Origin: Phycisphaerae bacterium
Lineage (GTDB): Bacteria; Planctomycetota; Phycisphaerae; UBA1845
Assembly (NCBI GenBank): GCA_029260165.1
Contig: JAJDDT010000062.1
Coordinates: 58,342 to 122,341 of the forward strand
Direction: 5' to 3'
DNA length: 64,000 nucleotides
Shown: positions 51,905 to 60,032 of the stretch, piece by piece
Position numbering within the stretch: position 1 is the first letter of the stretch
Layout of the letters: each line of letters starts with the position of its first letter
The notes under the pieces: model-generated
Database searches by the model: none
The model's input: only the letters and a program-made list of their open reading frames with translations
Told to the model about the DNA's origin: nothing
Made by a program: the position numbers and the translations under genes

Positions 51905-53332
51905 TTGGCAACCGTATTGATTGTTGAGGATGAAAGGCTTCTCGGAAAAGCCCTTGCGGGGAGTCTGTCTGACGACGGACATCAAACGCATTTGGCTTCA
52001 TCCGCGGAGGAGGCAGCCGAGTGGATGGCGGAGCGTCATATTGATCTCGCGCTGGTGGATTGTCGGTTGCCGGGGATGCACGGGATTGTGTTTCTCGAGC
52101 AATTCGTGGCTGTCCACCCGGATGCAGCCGCGATCATGATGACTGCGCAGGCGGACGTTCAGACAGCCATCAAAGCCATGCGGTTGGGTGCGGTTGATTT
52201 TCTGATCAAGCCACTGGACCTTGGTGCGGTCTCGCTGGTCGTGAATCGATGTCTGAGAGTTCGCCGCCTGCATCAGACGTGGAGGCACGAAATCAAGACC
52301 AAATCTCAGGCGTTCGGACTTCATCAGGTGATCGGAGACTCGCCGGACGTGGAGAAGGCGAAGTCTCTCGTGCGGCGTCTGGGGGCGCTGACTGTTGCGA
52401 ACGGGGCTACACCTCCGAACGTTCTGATCACTGGTGAAACGGGGACCGGTAAGGATCTCATCGCCAGGGCGATTCACTACGAGGGATCGCGACGCGACGG
52501 GCAGTTTGTGCAGGTGAATTGTGCGGCTTTGCCGGATGGACTGGTGGAGTCGGAGTTGTTTGGCCATGTGAAAGGATCGTTCACTGATGCGCAGTCGAGC
52601 AAGCGCGGATTGTTTGAAGTGGCTGACGGTGGGACGTTGTTTCTCGACGAGGTGTCGTCGCTGCCGCTTGCGATGCAGGCGAAGGTGTTAACCGCGATTG
52701 GAACGGGGCGCATTCGTCCGGTCGGGGGGGCTGAGGAGAGTATTGTGAGCGTGCATCTTGTGGCTGCGATGAACGAGGATCCGCAGGAACTGATTGCTGC
52801 GGGTCGATTTCGTGAGGACCTGTATCATCGGCTTCGGGTGATGCACATTGAGTTGCCGCCGTTGCGACAGCGTGGTGACGACCTGATGACACTGGCGAAT
52901 CATTTTACGCGGGTTTATTCGCGCAAGTTTGGGATGACCGTCCGGACGATCAGTCCGGCCGCCAAAAGTGCGCTAAGAAGTTACGATTGGCCTGGGAACG
53001 TTCGGGAACTGTCGCATGCGATCGAGGGTGCGGTGTTGTTGAGCGGGGATGAGCTTGATCCGCAGTTTCTTCCGAAGCGTCGCACGTCGACACGATTGAC
53101 GGAGAGTCTGGACGGTGACGAGTGTATCCGGCTGGATTTTTCAAGGGGTCCCATCGCGCTGGAAGGTGTCGAGCGAACGCTGATTACGCGGGCGATGCGC
53201 GAGGCGCGGGACAATGTTACGCGTGCGGCGGAGTTGTTGGGGCTGTCGCGCGATACCCTGCGCTATCGACTTGACAAGTTCGGTCTTGAGCATCGCAGGA
53301 ATGGTTCGTCAACGCAGGGAGTTGGATCATGA
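51905..53332 (+). CDS. Sigma-54-dependent response regulator
   Basis: 475 residues. Receiver domain with the phospho-acceptor in LALVDCRLPGMHGIVF, AAA+ domain with Walker A GETGTGKDL and Walker B GGTLFLDEV, and a Fis-type HTH (AAELLGLSRDTLRYRL). The sigma-54 contact loop reads GSFTDA instead of GAFTGA; the essential Thr is kept. It activates transcription from -24/-12 promoters when phosphorylated. The TTG at 51905 has GGAGG 7 nt upstream, better than ATG 51881. Its stop overlaps the following beta-helix gene (ATGA). Confidence 0.93.
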   Translation: MATVLIVEDERLLGKALAGSLSDDGHQTHLASSAEEAAEWMAERHIDLALVDCRLPGMHGIVFLEQFVAVHPDAAAIMMTAQADVQTAIKAMRLGAVDFLIKPLDLGAVSLVVNRCLRVRRLHQTWRHEIKTKSQAFGLHQVIGDSPDVEKAKSLVRRLGALTVANGATPPNVLITGETGTGKDLIARAIHYEGSRRDGQFVQVNCAALPDGLVESELFGHVKGSFTDAQSSKRGLFEVADGGTLFLDEVSSLPLAMQAKVLTAIGTGRIRPVGGAEESIVSVHLVAAMNEDPQELIAAGRFREDLYHRLRVMHIELPPLRQRGDDLMTLANHFTRVYSRKFGMTVRTISPAAKSALRSYDWPGNVRELSHAIEGAVLLSGDELDPQFLPKRRTSTRLTESLDGDECIRLDFSRGPIALEGVERTLITRAMREARDNVTRAAELLGLSRDTLRYRLDKFGLEHRRNGSSTQGVGS

Positions 53333-55170
53333 CGCGACCGAGGCTGTGGCTGATTTGCATGACGACAGGGGTGTTTGTGGCGGTATTGCACGCTGAGACA
53401 TTTGTTGTTGATGCGGGCGGTGGCGGGACTCATACGACGATTTCGTCGGCCATCTCCGCCTCTGTGGACGGTGACGAGATCGTGGTCATGCCGGGTGTGT
53501 ACGTTGAGACGATCGATTTCGGTGGTCGGGCGATTCGGGTTCGCGGTACTGCCCCGATGGATGCGGCGGTTGTGGCGGGTACGGTGATCGATGGCAACGA
53601 AAGCGGATCGGTGGTGACGTTCGCAAATGGTGAGACGAAACAGTCCGTCCTGTCGGGTCTGACCATCACGGGCGGACGAGCGGCGGAGCACGGGGGTGGA
53701 ATTCTCTGTGTCAACGGTGCGAGTCCGACGATCGTCGGGAATCATATTCGTCGCAATCAGGCGATGATGAACGGAGCTGGTTTGTACTTCATGGACGCAT
53801 CACCGACGATTCTGGACAATGTCTTTTTGGGCAACGAGGCGGAGCTGCGTGGTGGGGCGATTTTCGGGGAGAACGGTTCTGCTCTGATCGAGGACAACGA
53901 GATGCGGTTTAATGCGGCTGGCTGTAACTCCGGTGGTGGGGTGCACCTGGGTGTCGGTACGGACGATTCCCGACTGGTTGGAAACACGATTGTTGGAAAT
54001 GCCTCCCGGCTGGGCGGTGGTTTGGCGGTTAACGCTGCGTCGCCGCGGATCGAACGAAACCGTTTCATTCACAATGTGTCATTTCCACGGGCGGGTGCTG
54101 TTTCGTTCTTTCAGTCGGATTCCGAAGTGGTTAGCAACGTGATTGCGGGCAACCGGTCTCAAATCGCGGCTGCCTTTGATTTTAATCAGAGCGATGTGTT
54201 GCTGCGAAGCAACACGATCGTGGGAAACCACGCGTTGGATGCGGGGATCTGTCTGTTTATTGGTGGATCGCAGGGCGAACTTGTTGGAAACATTTTTGCC
54301 AACAATCTGGGCGGTGTGGCGGTTCAGGCGTTGGCGGGCGGGAGTGCCACGGTTGACTACTCGAATTTCTTCGGGAACCCGGCTGGTAACGTTACGGGCA
54401 CGGTTACGGAGGGGCCGAACAATTTGGCGCTCGACCCGGAGTTCGTGGCTGACGGTGAGTGGGTTTTCAGCGGGTTGACGCTGGATGACGATGACGGACC
54501 CGTGTGCGAGGGGGGTATACGCGTGGAACTGGTTGCGACGATGCTGGGTGACGGCGGTGCGCGGGCGAGCGCGTATTATCGCATTCGTCCGGGTCGGGAA
54601 CGCTTCGACGTAGCCGTTCAGAATGCTCCCGCGGGCAGTTACCCTGTTGTGGTAAGGGGCGTGCAGGTGGCGACGATCAACGTGGGTGGAAACGGGACCG
54701 CTTTTATCGGGCTTGATACGGGTGACGGAAACTTTCCGGGGGTGTTCCCGGATGATATTCGCATTCTTGACGCTGTGTCGGTTGGGAATGTGGCCTCCGG
54801 CGTGATGGGACCTTCGCTGGCGGGGTTGGGCGATATCTGGTTGATCGGTGATGAACACCTGGGCGAGGGGTCTGCGTTGCGTGATCGGGGTCCGGCGTCG
54901 ACGGGTGTTTCTGCCGATCTGGACGGTCAGCCACGGTGCTACGGGGATGCCAGCGATATTGGTGCTGACGAGCTGGTACCTTCAGGCAGCGGTGATGGTG
55001 ATGAGGACGCGGACGTGGATTTTGCCGACGTGGGGTTGTTTCAGTTGTGCCACCGCGGGGCGAATCGCGGATTGGCTACGCCTGATTGCTATCGTGTGGA
55101 CCTTGACGGCGACGCGGACGTGGACATTGTGGATTGGGAGATGCTGATGGAACGGGTAACAGGGCCTTGA
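53329..55170 (+). CDS. Secreted beta-helix protein with C-terminal dockerin-like domain
   Basis: 613 residues. Signal MTRPRLWLICMTTGVFVAVL, then a right-handed parallel beta-helix (GGGILCVNGASPTIVGNHIR, GAGLYFMDASPTILDNVFLG). A second domain of about 100 residues follows, then EF-hand-like loops (GDEDADVDFADVGLFQLC and LDGDADVDIVDWEMLMER). No catalytic residues identified; polysaccharide lyases with beta-helices exist, but so do adhesins. The start overlaps the stop of the sigma-54 regulator. Confidence 0.87.
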   Translation: MTRPRLWLICMTTGVFVAVLHAETFVVDAGGGGTHTTISSAISASVDGDEIVVMPGVYVETIDFGGRAIRVRGTAPMDAAVVAGTVIDGNESGSVVTFANGETKQSVLSGLTITGGRAAEHGGGILCVNGASPTIVGNHIRRNQAMMNGAGLYFMDASPTILDNVFLGNEAELRGGAIFGENGSALIEDNEMRFNAAGCNSGGGVHLGVGTDDSRLVGNTIVGNASRLGGGLAVNAASPRIERNRFIHNVSFPRAGAVSFFQSDSEVVSNVIAGNRSQIAAAFDFNQSDVLLRSNTIVGNHALDAGICLFIGGSQGELVGNIFANNLGGVAVQALAGGSATVDYSNFFGNPAGNVTGTVTEGPNNLALDPEFVADGEWVFSGLTLDDDDGPVCEGGIRVELVATMLGDGGARASAYYRIRPGRERFDVAVQNAPAGSYPVVVRGVQVATINVGGNGTAFIGLDTGDGNFPGVFPDDIRILDAVSVGNVASGVMGPSLAGLGDIWLIGDEHLGEGSALRDRGPASTGVSADLDGQPRCYGDASDIGADELVPSGSGDGDEDADVDFADVGLFQLCHRGANRGLATPDCYRVDLDGDADVDIVDWEMLMERVTGP

Positions 55171-55208
55171 GAACGACCGTGTGCGACGGCGTTTGACAAT
55201 TTCTCCGA

Positions 55209-56624
55209 TCAGTTGTTCCCCTTTTGTTTTTCGAATTTCTCCATGCGATAGCGGATGGCGTCTCGTGAGATTCCCAACAGTCGGGAGGCGCGTGACAGGT
55301 TGTGCTTTGAAAACTCCAAAGCCGACTTGATGATTTGATGTTCGATGTCGTCCAGTGTCGGGCACTTTCCGTTGAAATCGATGTTTATTGTTTGGCCGCC
55401 CGCGATTTTCACGCCTGCGCCGCTGCTGTTCTGAACGGTGGTCGGCTGGATGTTGAGATGTTCCGGGCGGATCATGGGACCGTCAGCCATGAGCACCGCG
55501 CTTTCGATGGCGTGTGCGAGTTCGCGGACGTTTCCAGGCCAATCGTAGTCGGTCATGACCCTGTTTGCTTTTTCCGTGAAGCCTTTGACGGGGATATTGA
55601 ATCGTGCGGCGTGTGTGGTGAGGAAGTGGTTGGCGAGAAGTATGGCGTCATCGCCGCGTTCGCGCAGCGGGACCAGATGGATCGAGAGCGTGCGGAGCCG
55701 ATGGTACAGGTCTTCGCGAAATTCCTTTTGTTCGATGGCTTCATCGAGGCCTCGGTTGGTGGCGGAGATGAAGTGTACGTTGATGCGTTTTTCCCTGGTC
55801 CCGCCGACGGGGCGGATGATGCGTGATTCAAGGGATTGCAGCAGTTTGGCCTGAAGCACCAGGGGCATGTGGCCTATCTCGTCGAGGAAGGCTGTTCCGC
55901 CGTCCGCACATTCGAGCAATCCCTGTTTGTCGGACTTCGCGTCGGTGAAGGCCCCTTTGACGTGACCGAAAAGCTCAGCCTCGACGAGATGGTCGGGCAG
56001 TGCGGTGCAGTTGACGTGGACGAACGGCCCATCCTTGCGCGGACCGGCGTAATGAATGGCGCGGGCGAGCAGGTCCTTACCGGTTCCGGTCTCGCCGGTG
56101 ATCAATATGTTTGGGGGTTCGGCGGCGGCGAGCGCGGGGGTTGCGACGATTTTTCCGATGAGTTGCTTTAGTTTCTCCATCGGTTCTGATTCACCGATGA
56201 TCTGGTCGGCGGTGCTCGACGCCCGCTCCCGGTCGCGGAAGTAGGCGAGTTCGCCGGACATGCGTCTGTGTTCAAGTACTCTTTCGATGGTGAGCTGAAG
56301 CTCCTTGAGATCGAGCGGTTTGGTCATGAAGTCGCTCGCACCGGTTTTCATGGCGTTGACGGCGATGTCGATGTTGCCATGTGCGGTCATCATGATGATT
56401 GCGGCGGAGACCCCCGACTCCCTGATTTTGCGAAGAACCTCAAGGCCGTCGATTCCCGGGAGGCGATAGTCGAGCAGGATGACATCGGGGTTGTCAGATT
56501 CGGCGAGGGGGACACCTTCTTCACCTGAGCGAACGGTGGAGGCATCGTGTCCCGCGAAGCCGAGTGCGTCGCAGATGTTCTTGGCGAGGATGTTTTCATC
56601 TTCGATGACGAGGATGTTGGCCAT
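55209..56624 (-). CDS. Sigma-54-dependent response regulator
   Basis: 471 residues, paralogue of the 51905 protein. Receiver ANILVIEDENILAKNICDAL with phosphorylatable Asp in VILLDYRLPGIDG, AAA+ Walker A GETGTGKDLLARAIHYAG, sigma-54 loop GAFTDA, Walker B GGTAFLDEIG and Fis HTH ASRLLGISRDAIRYRMEK. ATG 56624 has AAGGA 8 nt upstream; the longer frame to 56768 is rejected. Divergent from the kinase at 56851, its likely partner. Confidence 0.94.
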   Translation of the reverse strand: MANILVIEDENILAKNICDALGFAGHDASTVRSGEEGVPLAESDNPDVILLDYRLPGIDGLEVLRKIRESGVSAAIIMMTAHGNIDIAVNAMKTGASDFMTKPLDLKELQLTIERVLEHRRMSGELAYFRDRERASSTADQIIGESEPMEKLKQLIGKIVATPALAAAEPPNILITGETGTGKDLLARAIHYAGPRKDGPFVHVNCTALPDHLVEAELFGHVKGAFTDAKSDKQGLLECADGGTAFLDEIGHMPLVLQAKLLQSLESRIIRPVGGTREKRINVHFISATNRGLDEAIEQKEFREDLYHRLRTLSIHLVPLRERGDDAILLANHFLTTHAARFNIPVKGFTEKANRVMTDYDWPGNVRELAHAIESAVLMADGPMIRPEHLNIQPTTVQNSSGAGVKIAGGQTINIDFNGKCPTLDDIEHQIIKSALEFSKHNLSRASRLLGISRDAIRYRMEKFEKQKGNN

Positions 56625-56850
56625 TGACGCGGTCCTTTTGACGGGTGATGTGGAAAAATGCGTTGACACGTTATTGTTCGAGAATGCGGCGTCGGCGTCA
56701 ACCGGACCTGCATCGGCAAATGGGAATTGACTTGTGACCCTCGTTGGCACCGTGTATTTTGTGAGCACGGGTTAGGTCTTGAGCGAGCAGAACCGAATGT
56801 AGTATTTTGGATTCGCGCGTCTCTTCCGCGCGACCAGGGTGCCCGTGTAA

Positions 56851-58290
56851 ATGATGACTGACCAGGGCAATCGACAATCCGAGGTTTCGAGCGTCGGCGC
56901 GTTCGCGGCGCGCGACCGCGTGGCTGCCCGGTGGCGGTGGTATCATTTCTATTTCATCCTTGCGATGTTCGACGTGGGTGTGATCGTTGCCTCGCTGGCG
57001 CTCTATCATCGTACGCTTGTGTCTTATCGGGACTCGCTCGAGAGCCTGGCGACGATCGATGCCTCGCAGCAATGGCTTGCGAATCTGCGTTTGGCTGTGG
57101 TTCGATTGAACGCGCCTGGAAATGACGTCTTTGCAACGAGGCGCGCGGAGGAGGAATTGCACCGTTTCGAGGAGACACGCACGCGCTATGATGCTCTGAT
57201 CCGGCGGGAGAAGGAATATGGCATTGTTCTGACCGAGTTTCGCACGCACGTTGACGAGATGATTCGCGAGGAACTGCGCATTTTCGAGCTGCTCGGCCAA
57301 CGGAACGGCGACCCGAACGGTGATGAGCAGGAGCGACTCAACCGTGCGACGACGATGATGGCGTCGATGGATCGATACCAGGCCCACGCGCTTGGGGCGT
57401 TGGCGGACTCGACCGAGCGTCTTTCGGTCGAACAGCATGACCTGCTGGGTGCGTACGGAGCCGCACTGGAACGCAGGGCGTCGATTGAGAAGTATTTTCT
57501 TGTGGTTGTCGTGCTCATTCTCGTCGGCGTGTTCTGGTATGGCAAAAAGCTTCAGGCCATGCACGATCGACTGTTGTGGGAACAGCAGCGGGCAGCCGAG
57601 GAACAGCATGCCAGATTGGCGGCGGTCGGGGAGGTATGCTCAGCCGTGGCGCACGGCATGCGTAATCCGTTGGCGGCGATCGCCAGCTCCGCTCAATTGG
57701 CGTTGGAATACGGCACGCTTGACGAATCCACGAAACTGCGCGTGCAGGATGTGGTGGCGGAGAGTGGTCGTCTCGATCAACGCATCCGGCGGTTGCTGGA
57801 TTTCTCGAATGCGCAGGAATTGTCGTTCGAGGAGTGCAGGATCGTGGAGGTCATTCGCGGTGCCCTTCGCGAAATCCAACCCAAGCTGGACAGAAACGAT
57901 GTTCATGTCCGATTCGACGAGCCGAAAGAGCCATTGGTGGTACGCGGAGACCGGGAGTGGCTTGCGCAAGGCGTGATCGAAATCGTCTCAAACTCGATGG
58001 ATCATCTCCCCAACGGCGGGAACATCCGCGTGATCTGCGGTCTGTCACCCGGCTTGCCCGATCATCTGCGGCTGGACATCAGTGACAACGGACCGGGCAT
58101 TCCGGAAAGCATCCGCGACAACGTGTTTGACTTGTTCTTCACGTCGAAATCAGAGGGCAACGGCATTGGACTCGCCTCGGTCAAACGGGTCGTGGACATG
58201 CACGGCGGGCGTGTCGGACTGGGGCCGCCGCTCAACGGTTGCGGTGCGACGATTCGGATCGAACTGCCCCTGGGGTCCTCGACCATTTGA
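56851..58290 (+). CDS. Sensor histidine kinase, partner of the divergent regulator
   Basis: 479 residues. TM1 (FYFILAMFDVGVIVASLALY), a helical sensor domain of about 150 residues, TM2 (FLVVVVLILVGVFWYGKKL), then the His box AVAHGMRNPLAAIASSAQLA, N box EIVSNSMDHL, G1 DNGPGIPESI and G2 GNGIGLASVKRVVDMHGG. No HAMP or PAS is evident. The gene order, divergent from the sigma-54 regulator, implies a cognate pair. The signal is unknown. Confidence 0.93.
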   Translation: MMTDQGNRQSEVSSVGAFAARDRVAARWRWYHFYFILAMFDVGVIVASLALYHRTLVSYRDSLESLATIDASQQWLANLRLAVVRLNAPGNDVFATRRAEEELHRFEETRTRYDALIRREKEYGIVLTEFRTHVDEMIREELRIFELLGQRNGDPNGDEQERLNRATTMMASMDRYQAHALGALADSTERLSVEQHDLLGAYGAALERRASIEKYFLVVVVLILVGVFWYGKKLQAMHDRLLWEQQRAAEEQHARLAAVGEVCSAVAHGMRNPLAAIASSAQLALEYGTLDESTKLRVQDVVAESGRLDQRIRRLLDFSNAQELSFEECRIVEVIRGALREIQPKLDRNDVHVRFDEPKEPLVVRGDREWLAQGVIEIVSNSMDHLPNGGNIRVICGLSPGLPDHLRLDISDNGPGIPESIRDNVFDLFFTSKSEGNGIGLASVKRVVDMHGGRVGLGPPLNGCGATIRIELPLGSSTI

Positions 58291-58369
58291 TTTCGGCGCT
58301 GCGAGCCTACTCGCATATCGCGGGAAAACCCCCGAATTGTCGCATGAGGTCGCACTGTCCGGTAATTGG

Positions 58370-58399
58370 TTAACTCATTTAATGATAATGGTTTACAAT
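58370..58399 (+). promoter_or_regulatory. Weak candidate promoter before the flippase-like gene
   Basis: TTAACT (58370-58375), 18-nt spacer and TACAAT (58394-58399) in an AT-rich patch 90 nt upstream of the start. No other feature is seen in 58291-58488. Confidence 0.3.
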
Positions 58400-58488
58400 G
58401 ATTTTGGAACTCTGGAATGGCCCATGCAATGTCTGAAGGGTGAAGCTGGTGGATGACCGCCGGCAAACTGTGGTGGAGGGCAGGTGAT

Positions 58489-59646
58489 ATGGCGATGGCG
58501 AAGCGGGTCATGGTGAGCGGTGTGCGGGTTGTGATTTGCCTGGCTGCCATGGCTTTTGTCGTCGCCAGCATCAGTCTCAATGACCGTGTCGGTCTCCGCG
58601 ACGGTCGGGAGCTGGTTGGATCGATCAGTGAAGACGCACAAATGCTCTCGATTACAACCGGTTTCGGGACCGAAACGATCGGGTTGTCCGAGGTGGCCGT
58701 GGACGCGAAGGGTTCGCCGCAGATTGAGTATGGTCTGCGAACCGCGTTGTCGCAGAGCAGCGGGTCGCTTCTGTTGCTGGCGATCGCGGTCTTTGCGGGT
58801 GTTCCGCTGCTTCAGGGTGTTCGGCTTCGGATGGTCATGGCCAGCGAAAACGTGCATCTGGGGCTGAACGAGGCTGTTCGCATCTCGTTGGCGGGCAATT
58901 TCCTGAACTTCGCAGCCCCTCTGGGATCGACCGCCGGTGATGTCTACAAAGCCTACGCGGTGTCACGTCAGACATCGCGAAAAACCGAAGCGATGACAAT
59001 CGTTTTTCTTGACCGCGTTCTGGGGCTGGTCTGTCTGCTTGCGACCGTGTCACTCGTCACCGTGTTGAGTCCAGCCGGTTCACGACTGGCACCGTTTCGC
59101 ACGTCGATGCTTGTGATGCTCGGGGCAGGGACCGTTGGCGCGATGATGTATTTTTCGCCACGCGTTCGTTCGATGACGTGGTTGTCGGAGTTGATGGCCA
59201 GGCTTCCGCTGGCTGATCAGATTCGTCGGATTGACTCCGCCGTCGTGGCGCTATGCAGGCAGCGACGTATTATGGTCAACGCTGTCCTGACGACGATTGT
59301 GCTTCAGATTCTGGCGGCGGGGACGTTTTTTCTGATCGCGCGGGCCATTGGAATGGATGCGCGACTTGCGAGTTCCATTGAATACTACGCCTATTTTTCG
59401 ACAGGTGAGATGGTTAAGGCGCTTCCGGGACCACCACAGGGATTGGGTACGATGGAGCTTGCCTACCGATTCCTGTTCGGACCGTTTGGCAGCGCGTCGC
59501 AGATTCTCTGTGCGGCGTTTGCGATTCGCGTCGTGATGTTGATCTGTTCGCTGCCGGGCGTCGTTGTGGTATGGTTCGGGACGCCGCGTTCGGTGGTGCC
59601 GCGGTCGGATGCCTCTCTTGATGCAGCCGTCGTGCCGGTCCGCTGA
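58489..59646 (+). CDS. Lysylphosphatidylglycerol synthase TM-like (UPF0104) membrane protein
   Basis: About 385 residues with seven or eight membrane helices. Family motifs are GVRLRMVMASENVHLGLNEA, SLAGNFLNFAAPLGSTAGDV and the later FSTGEMVKALPGPPQGLGTM with ELAYRFLFGP. Related proteins move or flip lipid-linked sugars or lipids. An extracytoplasmic insertion between helix 1 and 2 (GLRDGRELVGSISEDAQMLS) is unusual. ATG 58489 has GGAGG about 8 nt upstream; ATG 58453 is the alternative. Confidence 0.8.
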   Translation: MAMAKRVMVSGVRVVICLAAMAFVVASISLNDRVGLRDGRELVGSISEDAQMLSITTGFGTETIGLSEVAVDAKGSPQIEYGLRTALSQSSGSLLLLAIAVFAGVPLLQGVRLRMVMASENVHLGLNEAVRISLAGNFLNFAAPLGSTAGDVYKAYAVSRQTSRKTEAMTIVFLDRVLGLVCLLATVSLVTVLSPAGSRLAPFRTSMLVMLGAGTVGAMMYFSPRVRSMTWLSELMARLPLADQIRRIDSAVVALCRQRRIMVNAVLTTIVLQILAAGTFFLIARAIGMDARLASSIEYYAYFSTGEMVKALPGPPQGLGTMELAYRFLFGPFGSASQILCAAFAIRVVMLICSLPGVVVVWFGTPRSVVPRSDASLDAAVVPVR

Positions 59647-59675
59647 CGATGATATGGGTGCCCCGCCTCTGACAT

Positions 59676-59710
59676 GGGTGGCCCACCTCTTTAGAGGTGG
59701 GGGACTCGAT
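59676..59710 (+). repeat. Repeat family B, left half only
   Basis: GGGTGG, stem CCCACCTC/GAGGTGGG with TTTA loop and GGGGACTCGAT. The linker and right hairpin are deleted, but GGTAACGAAG from the usual right flank follows directly. The gap 59647-60032 has no gene. Confidence 0.75.
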
Positions 59711-59729
59711 GGGTAACGAAGCAGCCCGG

Positions 59730-59753
59730 GTAGGGCAGGTGCTTGCACCTGCC
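59730..59753 (+). repeat. REP of family C, GTAG on plus strand
   Basis: GTAG head at 59730-59733, then arms GGCAGGTGC/GCACCTGCC with a TT loop. It forms an inverted pair with the copy at 59898-59921, with 144 nt between. Confidence 0.75.
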
Positions 59754-59897
59754 GCAACTATGCGCAGTCGTATGTTGCATGGTAGCGTTTCGCTTGTCCG
59801 GCGTGTGAGCCGGCGTGATTGGTTCTGGTGGTGTATCCCGGTTGTTTGTTGCTCTTCTGCGATTGACGTCGGCGTGTTGGCGGGCGGTTATGGTGAC

Positions 59898-59921
59898 GGC
59901 AGGTGCAAGCACCTGCCCTAC
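59898..59921 (-). repeat. REP of family C, GTAG on minus strand
   Basis: Arms GGCAGGTGC/GCACCTGCC with AA loop, followed by CTAC. Outward-facing partner of the 59730 copy. Confidence 0.75.
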
Positions 59922-59960
59922 AGGGCTACAGGGCTTTGCGGACACATCGCCTGGTGGTCC

Positions 59961-59985
59961 CGTCACCCACGAGGGGTGACGCTAC
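59961..59985 (-). repeat. Solo REP of family A
   Basis: Arms CGTCACCC and GGGGTGACG ending in CTAC, as at 27434 and 8570. Confidence 0.75.
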
Positions 59986-60032
59986 ATCAGGGTTGAACAA
60001 GCCCGGCGTTCGGGACAAATGGGATCAGGTCG

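Noticed and set aside
56740..56765. Possible sigma-54 promoter (TTGGCAC) upstream of the second kinase
   Set aside because: The matching -12 GC element is missing at the required spacing.
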